This document shows positions 1 through 11,628 of a stretch of DNA of 64,000 nucleotides, piece after piece. The translations under genes and the position numbers were made by a program. The DNA is from Aphelocoma coerulescens (Eukaryota; Chordata; Aves; Passeriformes; Corvidae). The notes beneath the pieces were generated by a model that searched no databases, was not told the origin of the DNA, and was given only the letters and a program-made list of their open reading frames with translations. Numbering within the stretch: position 1 is the stretch's first letter; every line of letters begins with the position of its first letter. The stretch lies in assembly GCF_041296385.1 (NCBI RefSeq), contig NC_091022.1, positions 25,501,967-25,565,966 on the forward strand, read 5' to 3'.

Positions 1-3000
1 TTTCCATCTGTATTGCATATATTGTATCTGTCATGCTGTTTGGGAAGAGCTGATATTTTTGGCAATCTTTCCTTCTTGTACAATTCCACATATAGCATCA
101 CAGCATAAAAAATAGCACTGGATGGGAAAAAAAAATCTGACTCATGGGAAATTCACATACTTGTTTTATCCCATGTCAGGGCAGAAGAGGAGTGTACCAG
201 TGTTTCCCCCAGTAGAATAAAAGGTGTTATCAGATTTAAATTATTTCTCATCCAAATGTAAGGAGAATCCTGAGACACTGGAACATTTCATCATAGGAGG
301 CTCAGATTAATTTCTTATAGCTGTTGTTGCTTAAAATGTCTTCTAAAATGAGAGAAAGAGAGGGATGAGCCAGTCTGGAGTGGAAGTCCTTCCATTCTGA
401 ACATTACAGCTCAGTTACAACAGATCACTGCATGTTTAGAGATAACTTAGCTTGCTGTCCTGGCTAGATAAGGAACCCAGACATCCCACTTGACTAACTG
501 CTTGCCCTCCACATTTTTTGGGGGAGGTAGTGTTCATCTGAGGAGAATACAAGGTCATGACAAACTCAGAGCTGCATCTTCCATGAGAAACATGTTGGCT
601 GATACAGAGTGCAACGCAGATGAGAAATATTTTATCTTCATTTTTTCTGGCAAAGAAAAAATCATCTGAAAATCAACCATTTCATAGGGAAGACTTTAGA
701 ATGAGATGACACCCTGACTTCTCAGGGGAAAATTTTTGACTCAAAAATTAAGAAAAAGCTCCAAGAAGTTAAAAAAAACAGAGTAGAAAATTGTTTGCTA
801 ATGAAGCATACAAGTGGCAACTGATAGATTGAAAGCCATAATATAATATTCTTGGCTTCCACAGCTGAAATTTATGAGGGCCTTTTCTTTCACACTGGCA
901 CTGACTTTACCCATGCAAAATTTAGACATCCAGTCTAAGCAATGTTTGATCTCCTTCCATGCTCAATATAGAGACACAGGCACCTCTGGAGAGAGACTCA
1001 TCTCATTGGTTTTATAACTGTTAAAATCTGAGGAATTTGCACGGCTCTGAGTAAGGAAGATGGATCTGATAAGGGAGTTTGCACCATCTTAACTGCACTA
1101 AAATACTTGAGTCATTCCCACCACCAGTTTGTAAGGGTGCTGCGAATGGATAAGCTACCTAACACAAGATGTTTCCCACCCTCAGAAGAGGAGGGTACAC
1201 AAATCCCCAAAGATTTTCCCCAAAATTAAGGGGTCTAGGAAGAGGAAGAATGAGGGGGACCTAAAAGACTTCTTGATTAGATCCATTAACTGCTGCTGAT
1301 AGAAATGTCCTTAAATGTAATTAACCAATATTGCTGTGTTAAAAATCAGCTTCTAGCTCCAGACACGGTGCAGTCTTTAATTTCCTTAGATCAAATTTTG
1401 GTGGATTTTGATTGATTTTGATTTTCATAGCAGCACTGATGTCAGCCTCCTGATAGCAGCAGTCTAGAGGTTGTAACAATGCTTCTTGGTGGCTGTAAAG
1501 TTTCACTGATCCTACAAACCATCCTCTGTGTCTAAACCATCCTAGCATGGGGTGAAGGGAGGGATGCTGCAAACCTGGCAACTCATTTGGAGTATGAAGA
1601 TGGGAAGAACAGCAGTGAGGAAGGAATCTGGGAAAACAAGCAATACAGCAGCCTGACATTTGCCCTAAAATACTGTGTCTGCTTTGTGGTGTCAGAAGTG
1701 GAAACATGTAAAAAACATGTCCCTGCATTGCTGCTGGTCCTTGGAAGGGGTTAGTGTGTGCCACACCCTGTGGCCTCATTTTTTCAGCCGGCTGAGGGAC
1801 ATGTGGGAGCTGGTGTCCTTGCAAAGTGAGTTTTCAGCAAACACTGATTGCTACCCTATGACTTAGGTTAAGCTGTCACCCTCAGTGACCCATAAACACA
1901 TGCCCCGGGACCTTCCCCCAGGGTATTTCAAATGACTTTACTGATTGACTTAAGTGAAAAAGCAAAGAGGCCTTATACCTTCAAAGCCTGTGAGTGTATT
2001 TTTCACCCAAAGCAGAACGTTCAGGCACTGTTTATCCTGTCCTGCCCAGGGCTTGCTCTTCTTGTTTTGCACTGAATTTCTTTCCTGCTAGACATTGTCC
2101 ATGAGCTAAAGTTTTCTTTCGAATGGCAGAAGGGGAAGGACCACCTGGGTTAGGAGTTCCTGTTTTCTGGAATTGCAGTCTTCTGTGCCAGTTCCGTAAT
2201 GCTTTCATCAGAGAACAAGGATGTAGTGGGTATGTGTAGACATGCCCTTCCCTTTTGCTACCAGCTGTGGACCAACACAGAGAATAACCTTCTTCCAAAA
2301 TAAGATGGACTGTACTGCAATGACCAAGGTCTCTGCCTATTCCTACCAGTATCAAAAGGCAGCAATAAATACATTAGCAATACATGCATATAATCCTGGA
2401 AGTGTTAGGAGGGAAGCTCTACCAAGGGCAACAGTCTGGTGTTCAACTACAGCCCTCTGTAATCCCAAGGAAAGAAGTCAGGTATGAGACAGGAACAGGA
2501 TTAGGTCTATGGCACTGTGTCGTCCTATGGGCCACTCCTGCTGGGCATATGGAGAAGGGAGCAGGATGCCCACGTGAGCTGCCATGGCCATGTCTGTGTC
2601 CTGTCAGAGCCAAGGAGTGAGGCCACAGCACAGGCATGTCAAACACATTGTCAGAAGGCGCTGAAGTGACTGGGTTTATTTTAATCTGGAAATGTGACCC
2701 TTGCTGCCTTTTATGATGTGCCAGTCTAAGCTGCCTCTGGCAGCTGTGAGAATATTGGTTTTGGCAGACAGCTGCAAGGAGCAGCAGACTGGAAGGAGTC
2801 AGCAACAAATGTGATAAAAGGGGAAAGTTGCTGGTGCCAGGAGGAAAAGCACAAGGTCCTGCTGATTACGAGAAACCCTTCAGGAGTTGTGAGGAAGAGG
2901 AGGTCTCCTCTGACACTGGGATGGGTGAACACGTAATGTCCAGCCCTCTCCCCTCGACTTCCCCTAGAATTCCCCCACTCCACATGTAAGATGTCCCTGG

Positions 3001-5554
3001 CTGGAGGGGAAGGATGCTCCAAAGGAGAAGGGCAGAACTCATGAGTAATGCCAGGGAAAGTTTTCTCTCCATCTGGCATTTGGCTGAATTGATCATCTTT
3101 GATAAGAAGCGCTGGGTACTGGCCACCAGTAAAACACAGGGATCTGTAGGAGCTGAAGATGTCCAAACTAAGGGCTAAAACCATGTGTGTAACCAGGTCA
3201 GTGCTATATTAACAGATCCAGTATTTCCCAGAACTAGTTTTATTGCAAAGAAAAGACCCCTCCGCCCCTGTAGTTTCAGGGTTGGGCTTTTTTTTGTTTT
3301 GCCAGCTAGATAACAAGCTCTTTGAGACCATGATTTTTAATGTGTTCTGTGCTCACAAAGAGGGTGGGATCTTCAAAAGGTCCCAAACCCTTGTGAATGT
3401 TAAACAGTGATGATAACAATATGAATGCCAGTGAAATTCCCACAGTTCCTTGTCTAACCAGCTGGCTGTGTTGAGAAGGCTCCTCAGAGATGATCTCTGA
3501 GAATGGATCCCTGAAAGCAGGAACAGTTTAGGTGCCAACTTGAGGATCCATCCTGCTTTTTATCACTGCTGTTGCCATTTATATCCAGAAATGAATGGAG
3601 CTGTTTCTTTCAGTCAACCTGCAGTTCAGATCACTTCAGGACAGGAGGTTTTGATGCAGCACAAGGCTGCCAGCTGAAAAGGGTAATTTCTAGGCAGCAT
3701 TGCTAATGTTGCAATGAGAGGGAACACAACGTCCATGAGGCAAGACAAGATTCTTCAGAAAACAGATTTAAAGGTCTGGGTTGGCTTGTTTTTTATATTT
3801 TTTTTCCCCAAGGCCTGTGATGCTCTTTTTTTCAATAGAATTTATTCTTAGCATAAACAGGGAGGACTTCTATTTTAGAGAGTCATAGCCAGAAAAGCAA
3901 GATGCTTGTCCAAAGGACTGGGTACCCTGTGCCTGCCTGGTTTGTGCTGAAGTGCCCAGCATCTGGATGAAGATACAACAGTGGGTCACAACTGCCCATA
4001 ATCTCACCGGAGACTGCTCTGAGCACATCAGTGTTCTGGAGTTTTTGGAATGACAGTAAGTGGTGGAAAAGGTGACCTAGTCAGTATTTTAGCATTATTC
4101 AAAAATAAACAAAGGACAGAATCTCCTTTGCTGTCAGCGTGGCCCCGCAGAGGGGCAAGGAAATGCAGAGATTGCCACAGTGACCCTGCTGTGCAGGACC
4201 TCCTGCACAACTTGGCTTAAACCAAGGTTCTCCTGAAGCCCACTCACTGGGGTGTCACTAACCAGGTCTGTTGGGTTGATGTGCCCAAAACTCCAAGTGT
4301 TTCCTTTCAATATCCAGTGGTTAAATTTTGCTTTCTCTTAAATTTCCTATGTTTTATCCAGCAAAAGACAGTGCTGGAGGAATAATCTTAAATACTGTTC
4401 TTCTAATTTCAGTGGAAGGAAAAGTAGAAAAAAAATCAGGTGTAGAAGCTCTTTGTCAAGATACTTATAGCTTAATTTTGCAAACTGAAGACCTTTAGAG
4501 GAGACAGATAAGTCTCTGAAGCATTTATACCTTATCTGAAACAAAAGAACACTCTGAAACTATCTGAGATATCCCTGAAATTAGCTTTTAGAGAGGAATT
4601 TACAGCCTGGAACAGTTTACAGAGACAGCTTTCCAAGAAATAAATGTAGGAATAAATATTTACCTCGTTCCTCCAAATCTCCATACTAAGACTTGTGCTG
4701 AAATAATTATCTTCCCTTTTAAGTTGTATTTATTCAGAGATCTATGGGGCATGAAGAAAAGAGCCCAGACTTACATAATAGACACCTTGTGTTCTTGTGT
4801 ACAGAGGAACACCATAAATGTTAGTCACCCCTGGTGTGTTAGATCTGTCACTTCATGGTGATTCCAGGGAGTATTTTTAGGAATAGAATAGATGTGGTAA
4901 AGTTTCTTGCTTATGATACTAGATCAGAGTGGTTTGCTGGAATGGTTGCTAGTGACACAGATGGAAATAGCATGCATACCACAAGTTAAAGACCTGCTCA
5001 GTGGTTTTCATATACTTAGGCATACTTGCCAGGCATTCTTTTTTCCCAGCAATTTCAGATTTTCAAACAGTTGATTTTAATAAAATAAAAATCACGATTT
5101 TGACCTGAAAAGAAAGCTATGCCTCCCAATATTTTCAAAGGCAACCAACTTCCTGAGAAGTTTTGCTTATAGACCTCATTCGAACTTTTATTTTCATAAG
5201 AATTCTTCTTTGAAAATAAAAGAAAAAAAAAAAAAGAAAAAGGAAAACCAAAGCAAAGCAAAGCAACGAAGCCTTTCATGCCAGTGATCAGCTTGAGCTG
5301 ACTGGTATTTAATCTCTCTGTATTTTAACGTAGAGCCTGATATCTGTGGCTGAGGTGATGTTATTTCCAGTAACTTCTGGTGTGGTTCATGGCACTCTGC
5401 TCTTATTTACAGGGGGTGTAACAGCAGTGCTCCATCACCAAAGTCTGAATTCTGCCAGCTGGTGTTTGTGCACCTCTAGAAAAATTATTCCAGTTACAAA
5501 GATAAAAACCAAGAAGGCGGCAGAAAGAGGACAGTGTGATGGTGGCTACAAAAT
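1..5554. other. Intergenic DNA, no gene recognised
   Basis: No exon with family resemblance, no RNA gene and no clear repeat family was seen. Open frames are at most about 160 codons, use no recognisable domain and overlap one another on both strands, as expected by chance. There are short A/T-rich runs only. In human the region upstream of SLC5A9 is gene-poor, so emptiness is expected, but small or poorly conserved non-coding transcripts cannot be excluded from sequence alone. Confidence 0.6.
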
Positions 5555-5950
5555 AGAGAAAAGAGTGGAAAATGATAAAGATGATGAGAAGGACTGAAAA
5601 TAGGACTTCTGTGGAAAAGATTGACAGAAGTTGGATTGTTTAGTCTAGGAAAAAGACAACTGTGAGACAGTCATGATAACAGTCTTCAAATATGTTAAAG
5701 ACTGCTGCAAAGAGGGAGGTAATGAACTCTTCTCCATATCCACTGGGGATAAGGCAAGAAGTAATGGGCTTAAATTGCAGTAGTGGTGGTTTTGGGTTAG
5801 ACAGGAGGAAAACCTTTTTAAGGGGATGGAAAAAAAACACCACAGGGATAGATTGCCTGTGTTTGGAGCCTCTGCCTCTGTAAGTCTTTAAAAGCAGGAT
5901 GGAGGAATATTTGACTGGTAACATCTCTCAAGGTCTCTAACTCTACACCT
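5555..5950 (+). mobile_element. CR1 LINE, 5'-truncated 3' fragment
   Basis: The segment follows the conserved order of the CR1 3' region in the plus orientation. It has a 'ggattgtttagtctagg' block, then 'ataacagtcttcaaatatg', 'gctgcaaagaggga', 'ctccatatccactggggata', 'caagaagtaatgggctt' and 'gggttagacaggaggaaaac', and ends near 'gtctttaaaagcaggatgga'. It is degenerate, lacks the reverse transcriptase part and does not show a clean 3' terminal repeat, so it is an old dead copy. The family assignment rests on recognising these phrases. The boundaries are approximate, and the exact CR1 subfamily cannot be given. Confidence 0.8.
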
Positions 5951-7019
5951 GTAAGATTTTCCTGGTGGAGAATGTAAGCATAGAATGTTGAAGTGACTTT
6001 CTGACAGCACAATGGGTAACCTAGAGCAGGAGTAGGAATCACATTTATTAGCTTACTGAACAAAAAAAAATAACAGTGTTAGGAAATAATATTAAAAATA
6101 AATAATTACCCAACTGTGTGATATCAAATAAAAGAGAAACTAAAACTGAGATGTTTAGATTTTTAAGATTTTGGTAGTTTGCTCATATGTGCTTTTAGTA
6201 AAAACTGACCAAAACACCAAAATTTTCAGTCTGCAAAGAATTCCAATGTTTTGATATGCCTTTATTCAGAATTGGCTTCAGGATAATATGTTCCATTCAA
6301 TGCTGAAACATAATGTTAAGTATGGAAGGATGCACACATTAATGCACTGCAGTGACTGATGTATATTCATGTTCAAATAGCAAATCAGAACACTATCACT
6401 AGCACATACATTTTAGCATTTAAAGAACAAAAGGAAAGAAATAAAAATGATTAATTGCTATTCCTCTCGTGTCAAAAATGTAGTTGTTGTAATCAGAATG
6501 TTTTGCTGAACCAAGCTGGATCAAAATTTGCCTATTTCAAACATGTTTTTTGAGCAGCTCTGTCTATATATTTTTCATTATTACAGTTTCTCTCTCTGCT
6601 AGAACAAACTCAGAATGGTCAGGAAAAAATGTACAAGGCTTCTCTAGCTGGAAGCTGCGTTACCTGATATAACCCCAAAAGGCCTGCTCCTTTCACATTT
6701 CCAATCAGTGAAATTACTGGGTTTTCATCTGTTTATTTTTGCATCACCCTGTTCAATGAAATCAGCTGCCCCACTGAAAAGGCAAAGGGCTGTGCTGGGA
6801 TCCACTTAACATTCTCTTTTTAAAACGTGTGCAGGGAGCACGATAACCTGAGCAGAAATGTCTGTGTGTGGATGGCTCTCTCGTGTCTGTCTGGGTGGGT
6901 GTCATGCTGCCCATCCTGTGGTGTCTCGTCCTTCACTGGCAATCACAGCAAAGCCAATGTGCTGTAGGAGTAGCATTTTATCTTAATATCTGTCCACATC
7001 TTCTAATTGGATGTGACAG
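5951..7019. other. AT-rich intergenic DNA
   Basis: This is AT-rich sequence after the CR1 fragment. The first 100 bases contain a phrase weakly like a SINE core, which is not strong enough to call. No exon or RNA gene was recognised. Confidence 0.5.
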
Positions 7020-7149
7020 TCAGTCATTAAAAGCCTGATTTAAGTGAGGTGCTTTGAGTAAAAAACACCCAGACCTTCCCAGTGTGTGCAAGGCCAAGCA
7101 CTCCAGTGGAGAGGGTAAGAGTGGGAGACCCTGAGGACCAAAACTACAG

Positions 7150-7560
7150 GTGTCCTGCTTGGATTGACCCTCAAAAAATCCTTCACTGACTTTGCTCATG
7201 CAGTAGCTATTTTGCAAAATAATTGCATTGCTCATCCGGCTCCTTCCCCAGCCGTTAACTTCCGCTTCGGAATGGCTCTGCTGAAGAATGTACCACACAT
7301 GTGGCACAAAATGTACAACACACACGAGTCTGATGTTGCTGTTATCGCTTCGAGGGTCTGACTGGCATATTGTCAAACATTTTACAATCTAACAAGTTGC
7401 CAAATATCTTCTAATTAAACAAACTGTTCCTTGCATAATGCCAAACAATTAAGCAGGTTTATAGCTTTTAGTCTAACGCTGCATCTGGTTTAAAGGTCTG
7501 TTTTAAATATCAAAGTCTTCTGATCACCCAATGGCAGCTGTCAGCTGATGATGGGGCATT
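7150..7560. promoter_or_regulatory. Possible conserved non-coding element
   Basis: This is unique-looking, non-repetitive sequence with several AT-rich core motifs (for example 'ttctaattaaac' near 7410 and 'acaattaagc' near 7446), E-box-like CATGTG/CAGCTG words and no coding potential. Such composition is typical of conserved enhancers in gene deserts. Conservation itself cannot be seen from one sequence, so this is an inference from composition only. Confidence 0.3.
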
Positions 7561-8459
7561 ACATCCTCCCATCTGGAAGTGTCTGGAGAATTCATGTTTC
7601 TTCTATTTTTTTCCTCCCTCGGTGTATTCATGACAAGTTGTACATAAAACCTTTTATTGACATGGCTACTTTTGCTACTCAAGATAGATTAAGGTTCCTC
7701 ATTATTTTCTTTACAGTTTCCCCCCAGGATTTGGTGAGTCATTCCTTTGAACAAGACCCCGCACCCATGGCCCATTTAAGGACCAGATCAGAAAGTCTGG
7801 TAGCAACCAGGCAAGGTTTGAAAGAACCCTCAGTGTCCAAGGTGACCATCTGAATGTCCAAGGTGGTCTGTCTCATTCCCAGACTCCACCACATCGCCAT
7901 TTGCAACAGTTGGGCCAGACCTCATCAGAGAGGAAAAGAAGAATTGCTGAAGCTCTCTGGAGAACTGATGTGAGGAAGCAGAATGCATCAAAAGTGATCA
8001 CGGGTGAAAGCTGTGTATTATGGCTTGCACCTGAACTATAAAGAGAAATGTTCAACCAGAGCTCAGACACACAGTGGCCATTAAAATCTGAAGTCTATTG
8101 AGACTAGAACCCTGATTTATAGCAAATTTCACAGTGGAGGAACTGAAACAAGTTGCTTTCCGCTTCTATGACAACCAAAGGGTCGGGTTCAGCATCACAT
8201 TCATTCAGTGAAACTTTGCTGTACTGCATAGCTCCAGCAAGGTCTTTACAACATATTCACTTTACATAGTTACTTTCTACTGTTACTTGCCTTTTCACGA
8301 AGGTAACCACTCAGGTAGAGGCTGAATTCCCTGCAGAAGGAAGACCAGCTCACCAAGGCGTAAAGAAAACAATGGCTGGTGCAACAGCAGGGCATGTAGC
8401 TGGAAGAGACAACGCCTGAACAACCAGCCTGGCCCAGCTCTATTTATGCAGGTGTAAAA

Positions 8460-9120
8460 GGGCTCTTGCCATTGGAAATAGTGTGGAGTCATTGTATTAC
8501 ACATTCTTTCCTCTGTCGGCATCCTGTTTAAACAGGCTGAGTGCAAGGGGTGTCTGCTATTCATTTGCGGATGCCTTGTGATGATATGAAACATAATTGC
8601 ATAATTTATGCCGAATAAACCAAGAAATGGCTGCTGTTCAAGGGAACTAGCAAGCCCCCAAAGCACTTGAGATATTGGAGCAGGCAGAAAAGATAACAAA
8701 GCCTGATCTATTTGCTGCTCCCTGTGTTAGGGCTGCTTTTGTGCAGGGGGAGAGGAAATGGTTAGCAGAAGAATGTGATTCAGATGTGCTTGGAGGCTGC
8801 TGGAAGTGCGAGAAGCACAATGGCTCTGCAAGCCTATTGAGTAACTCCACCAAAGCCAATGTACTTGCCTGGGAATGAATATTGGCCCCTGGACTCTTCT
8901 CTCTGCGCAGTGCAGCTCTTCAGATGTTTGTCAAAATGAATGTGCAATTGTTTGTTTGTTTAGAGCCAACAATGTCAGGCTGCATGTTATGGCCCTGTTG
9001 TGTTTGGCTTGTTCGTGACTTCTCTGCCGGACATAATTTTATTTTTATATAGCTGGAGCAGGGTGGGGGACTCTGGGGACTTTGTTTTATCTTGTAATGC
9101 ATGATTCAAGCATTGAACGT
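8460..9120. promoter_or_regulatory. Possible conserved non-coding element with 14-bp palindrome
   Basis: This is a non-repetitive stretch containing a perfect 14-bp palindrome at 8523-8536 (cctgtttaaacagg). It also has an octamer-like 'atttgcgg' near 8562 and a dense AT-rich block 'cataattgcataatttatg' near 8591. The motif density suggests a developmental enhancer, but this is inference. There is no coding signal or transposon signature. Confidence 0.3.
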
Positions 9121-10437
9121 TAAATTTGGGGCTTGGCTCAGAGGCAGGTCAAAAGAGAATAATTTGGAATAAACTGCTGATGTAGAGCCTTGCTTTCTAT
9201 GTAATGGCAGGATGTTTTCATGCTATGAAGATATGAAAAAATCCTCTAGAATTACTACAATCTTGCCCTCCAAAGAGATTTTCTGTCTTAAAACTATTAC
9301 CTCCTGATTTTGACATCCTGAGCAGGAATGCTAGTGCTACATCAAGGTGATAAACTCCCAGGCTTTTCATGTCAGTATTTTGATTTGGTTTACAAGAAGT
9401 TTAAGGCTGTGAGAAAATAGTGAGAAATTAAAATGTGGTGAGCAAAGTGTTTCAAACTGAAGTTGATATGCTGCAGTTGTCTCACTCTGTCCCAGTTCTT
9501 GTGAGACAAAACTTTGTTTTCCTTACTGTTCAGCAGCTTCCTTTAGAAAGTCTGTCTCATGCAAGTGTTTTCCTGTTAACTGATTTCAACATAATCAGGG
9601 TTCAATTCTTGTAACAAAACAATGTTTGTTTGAGATGCAACCCTGAGCAGAGCAGGACATTAGACATTTGAGAAAGGTGCACCCAGCATCCCCATTAGAC
9701 ACAGGCAAAAAACAGATGTGAGAAAGTGCCCCCAAAATTCCAGTTCACTCAGCCATTTCACTACAGTTCCAGTCTGATCCTATCTTCTGCTTGAAGTGGG
9801 ATTTGTTCAGTGTGTGTGAAGGAGACTCTGAGGATATTCACTGCGTCAAAGCGAACCTCTAACTTGGTGTCCTGAAATTTGTGAGGGTTTTTTTTTTCAG
9901 GTGAAGATAAATGGCGGCTTTTTAAAGAGCTCCTTTGGTACTTTCCAGGAAATCTAAACCTCATGCCCTTGGCCCAGGCAGTCTCCCTTTTCCTGAATGT
10001 GCAGCTGTGTAGGTGTGCACTATAGGGCTTGTTCTGATTTATGAACAAAAAAATAACTTTTTTTTTAAGTATTTACATCCTCTAAGACTTTAAGGTTTTC
10101 TTTTTTCCCCCCTCTCTTTGACCCTGGTGGAGGCTGAAATCCAAATGTCAAAATAGTGGTATTTACTGCAGGGACAGAGATGACCTTTTCCCATCAGCTA
10201 TATTAATGAACCTCATCAGAATGTGGTGTTACTTGGCAAAATAAACCCCCATGTCCTTGCTCTGAGAAATATATATATATTGAGGCATAATTGAAAGCTG
10301 ACATTTTCAGAAGACCATAGAAAGGGCATCTGGGCTGTTTTGCAATAGTGAGAAATATTGACCCTAAAAATGCTCAAGTTTTAATTATGAAAATATGGTT
10401 ACCCTAAATAATAATTTTCTTTTTTCTGCTGTTTCAG
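9121..10437. other. Intergenic DNA, nothing recognised
   Basis: No gene, RNA or repeat family was recognised. There are short T and A runs and a brief AT dinucleotide stretch near 10270. Confidence 0.5.
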
Positions 10438-10686
10438 AAGGACTTCAAAAGAGCCATTGCTAAACCTCTCAACATCTCAGAGGTGGAAAAATACCTTGCT
10501 GGGGTGAAATCTGTTGCATTAGCAGCATTCCCAAACATGCCTTCAGTCACACAGCATATTGAGGATGCAGTCACAGACCAGAGTGGCCAGTATGGATCTG
10601 TCTGTCCTGACTGGTGGCATTCTGATCTGAGCATTGTTTCTGTCTCTAAACTGGACAGTGCAGCTAAACCTAGGCTGAGGGACTGA
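10438..10686 (+). other. Open frame behind an acceptor-like site, candidate terminal exon
   Basis: A pyrimidine-rich tract ends in 'gctgtttcag' at 10437 and is followed directly by an 82-codon open frame ending in TGA at 10684-10686. The predicted peptide begins KDFKRAIAKPLNISEVEKYL and has no family I recognise. The frame has no ATG near its start, which would suit an internal or terminal exon but equally suits chance. No upstream partner exon was identified. An open frame of this length is common by chance in 64 kb. Confidence 0.12.
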
Positions 10687-11042
10687 TCTTGGCCTGTTGG
10701 TCAAATCCTCAAATCCTTTCTGTGGGATACAAGGTTGTGCTTACAAGTAAGCAAGAGCATTTAACTTCTAGTGATTGTTTCATATATTTAAAGTTTCCTG
10801 TTTAAAAGCCAGTGCAGTGCAGTAGCTTGTAGGATCAGGTTCCCTGCAGATCAAATTGCCCTGACATCTGCAGAGTGATTTGCCTCTCAGTGTCTGCTTC
10901 GAATTCAATACAATTTACAGTAGCCATATCTCACCACAAAGTACTCCTATCAAGTGCTGTTCACTCCTGAAGCAAAAACCATGTTCCATGTTTTTATTTT
11001 CACAGAAAAGCATTCAGCACATTACACAATGTTATAGAATGG

Positions 11043-11064
11043 TATATATATATATATATATATA
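11043..11064. repeat. (TA)11 dinucleotide microsatellite
   Basis: Eleven perfect TA units flanked by unique sequence, seen directly. Likely polymorphic in length. Confidence 0.95.
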
Positions 11065-11318
11065 GGATGCCAGAAAACAAAAGTAACAGAAAGGGAGAAA
11101 AATCATGGCATGTCTTTTCTGCTACCGATTTCTTTCATTCTGCTGGTGAGATAAGGATTGGAAAGAGGGCTTTGTTATAGCAGTTCTGTAGATATTCTGG
11201 AGGGGGGTTGCTTGGTGCAACACTACACTGTGCTTGAAAAACTGAAACATGAGTCCTGCAAGGTGTCTGCCTGTTCAATGGATTGAACAGCAGCAGTGAA
11301 CTTCCCTAATCAGCTAAG

Positions 11319-11628
11319 CCCTCTCCTCTCCTCTCCTCTCCTCTCCTCTCCTCTCCTCTCCTCTCCTCTCCTCTCCTCTCCTCTCCTCTCCTCTCCTCTC
11401 CTCTCCTCTCCTCTCCTCTCCTCTCCTCTCCTCTCCTCTCCTCTCCTCTCCTCTCCTCTCCTCTCCTCTCCTCTCCTCTCCTCTCCTCTCCTCTCCTCTC
11501 CTCTCCTCTCCTCTCCTCTCCTCTCCTCTCCTCTCCTCTCCTCTCCTCTCCTCTCCTCTCCTCTCCTCTCCTCTCCTCTCCTCTCCTCTCCTCTCCTCTC
11601 CTCTCCTCTCCTCTCCTCTCCTTCTCTT
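11319..11628. repeat. (CTCCT)n pentanucleotide array, about 60 units, all-pyrimidine
   Basis: From 11319 to about 11622 the plus strand is an uninterrupted five-base repeat of C and T. It then runs through 'cttctctt', so that no purine occurs for about 310 nt. I saw no point mutations, which indicates a young or actively homogenised array. The long open frames on both strands here are a product of the five-base period, not genes. Homopyrimidine/homopurine duplexes of this length can form triplex DNA, and the true array length is often misassembled. Confidence 0.97.

Noticed and set aside
5960..6060. SINE-like phrase after the CR1 fragment
   Set aside because: Only a vague resemblance to an amniote SINE core, too diverged to support.
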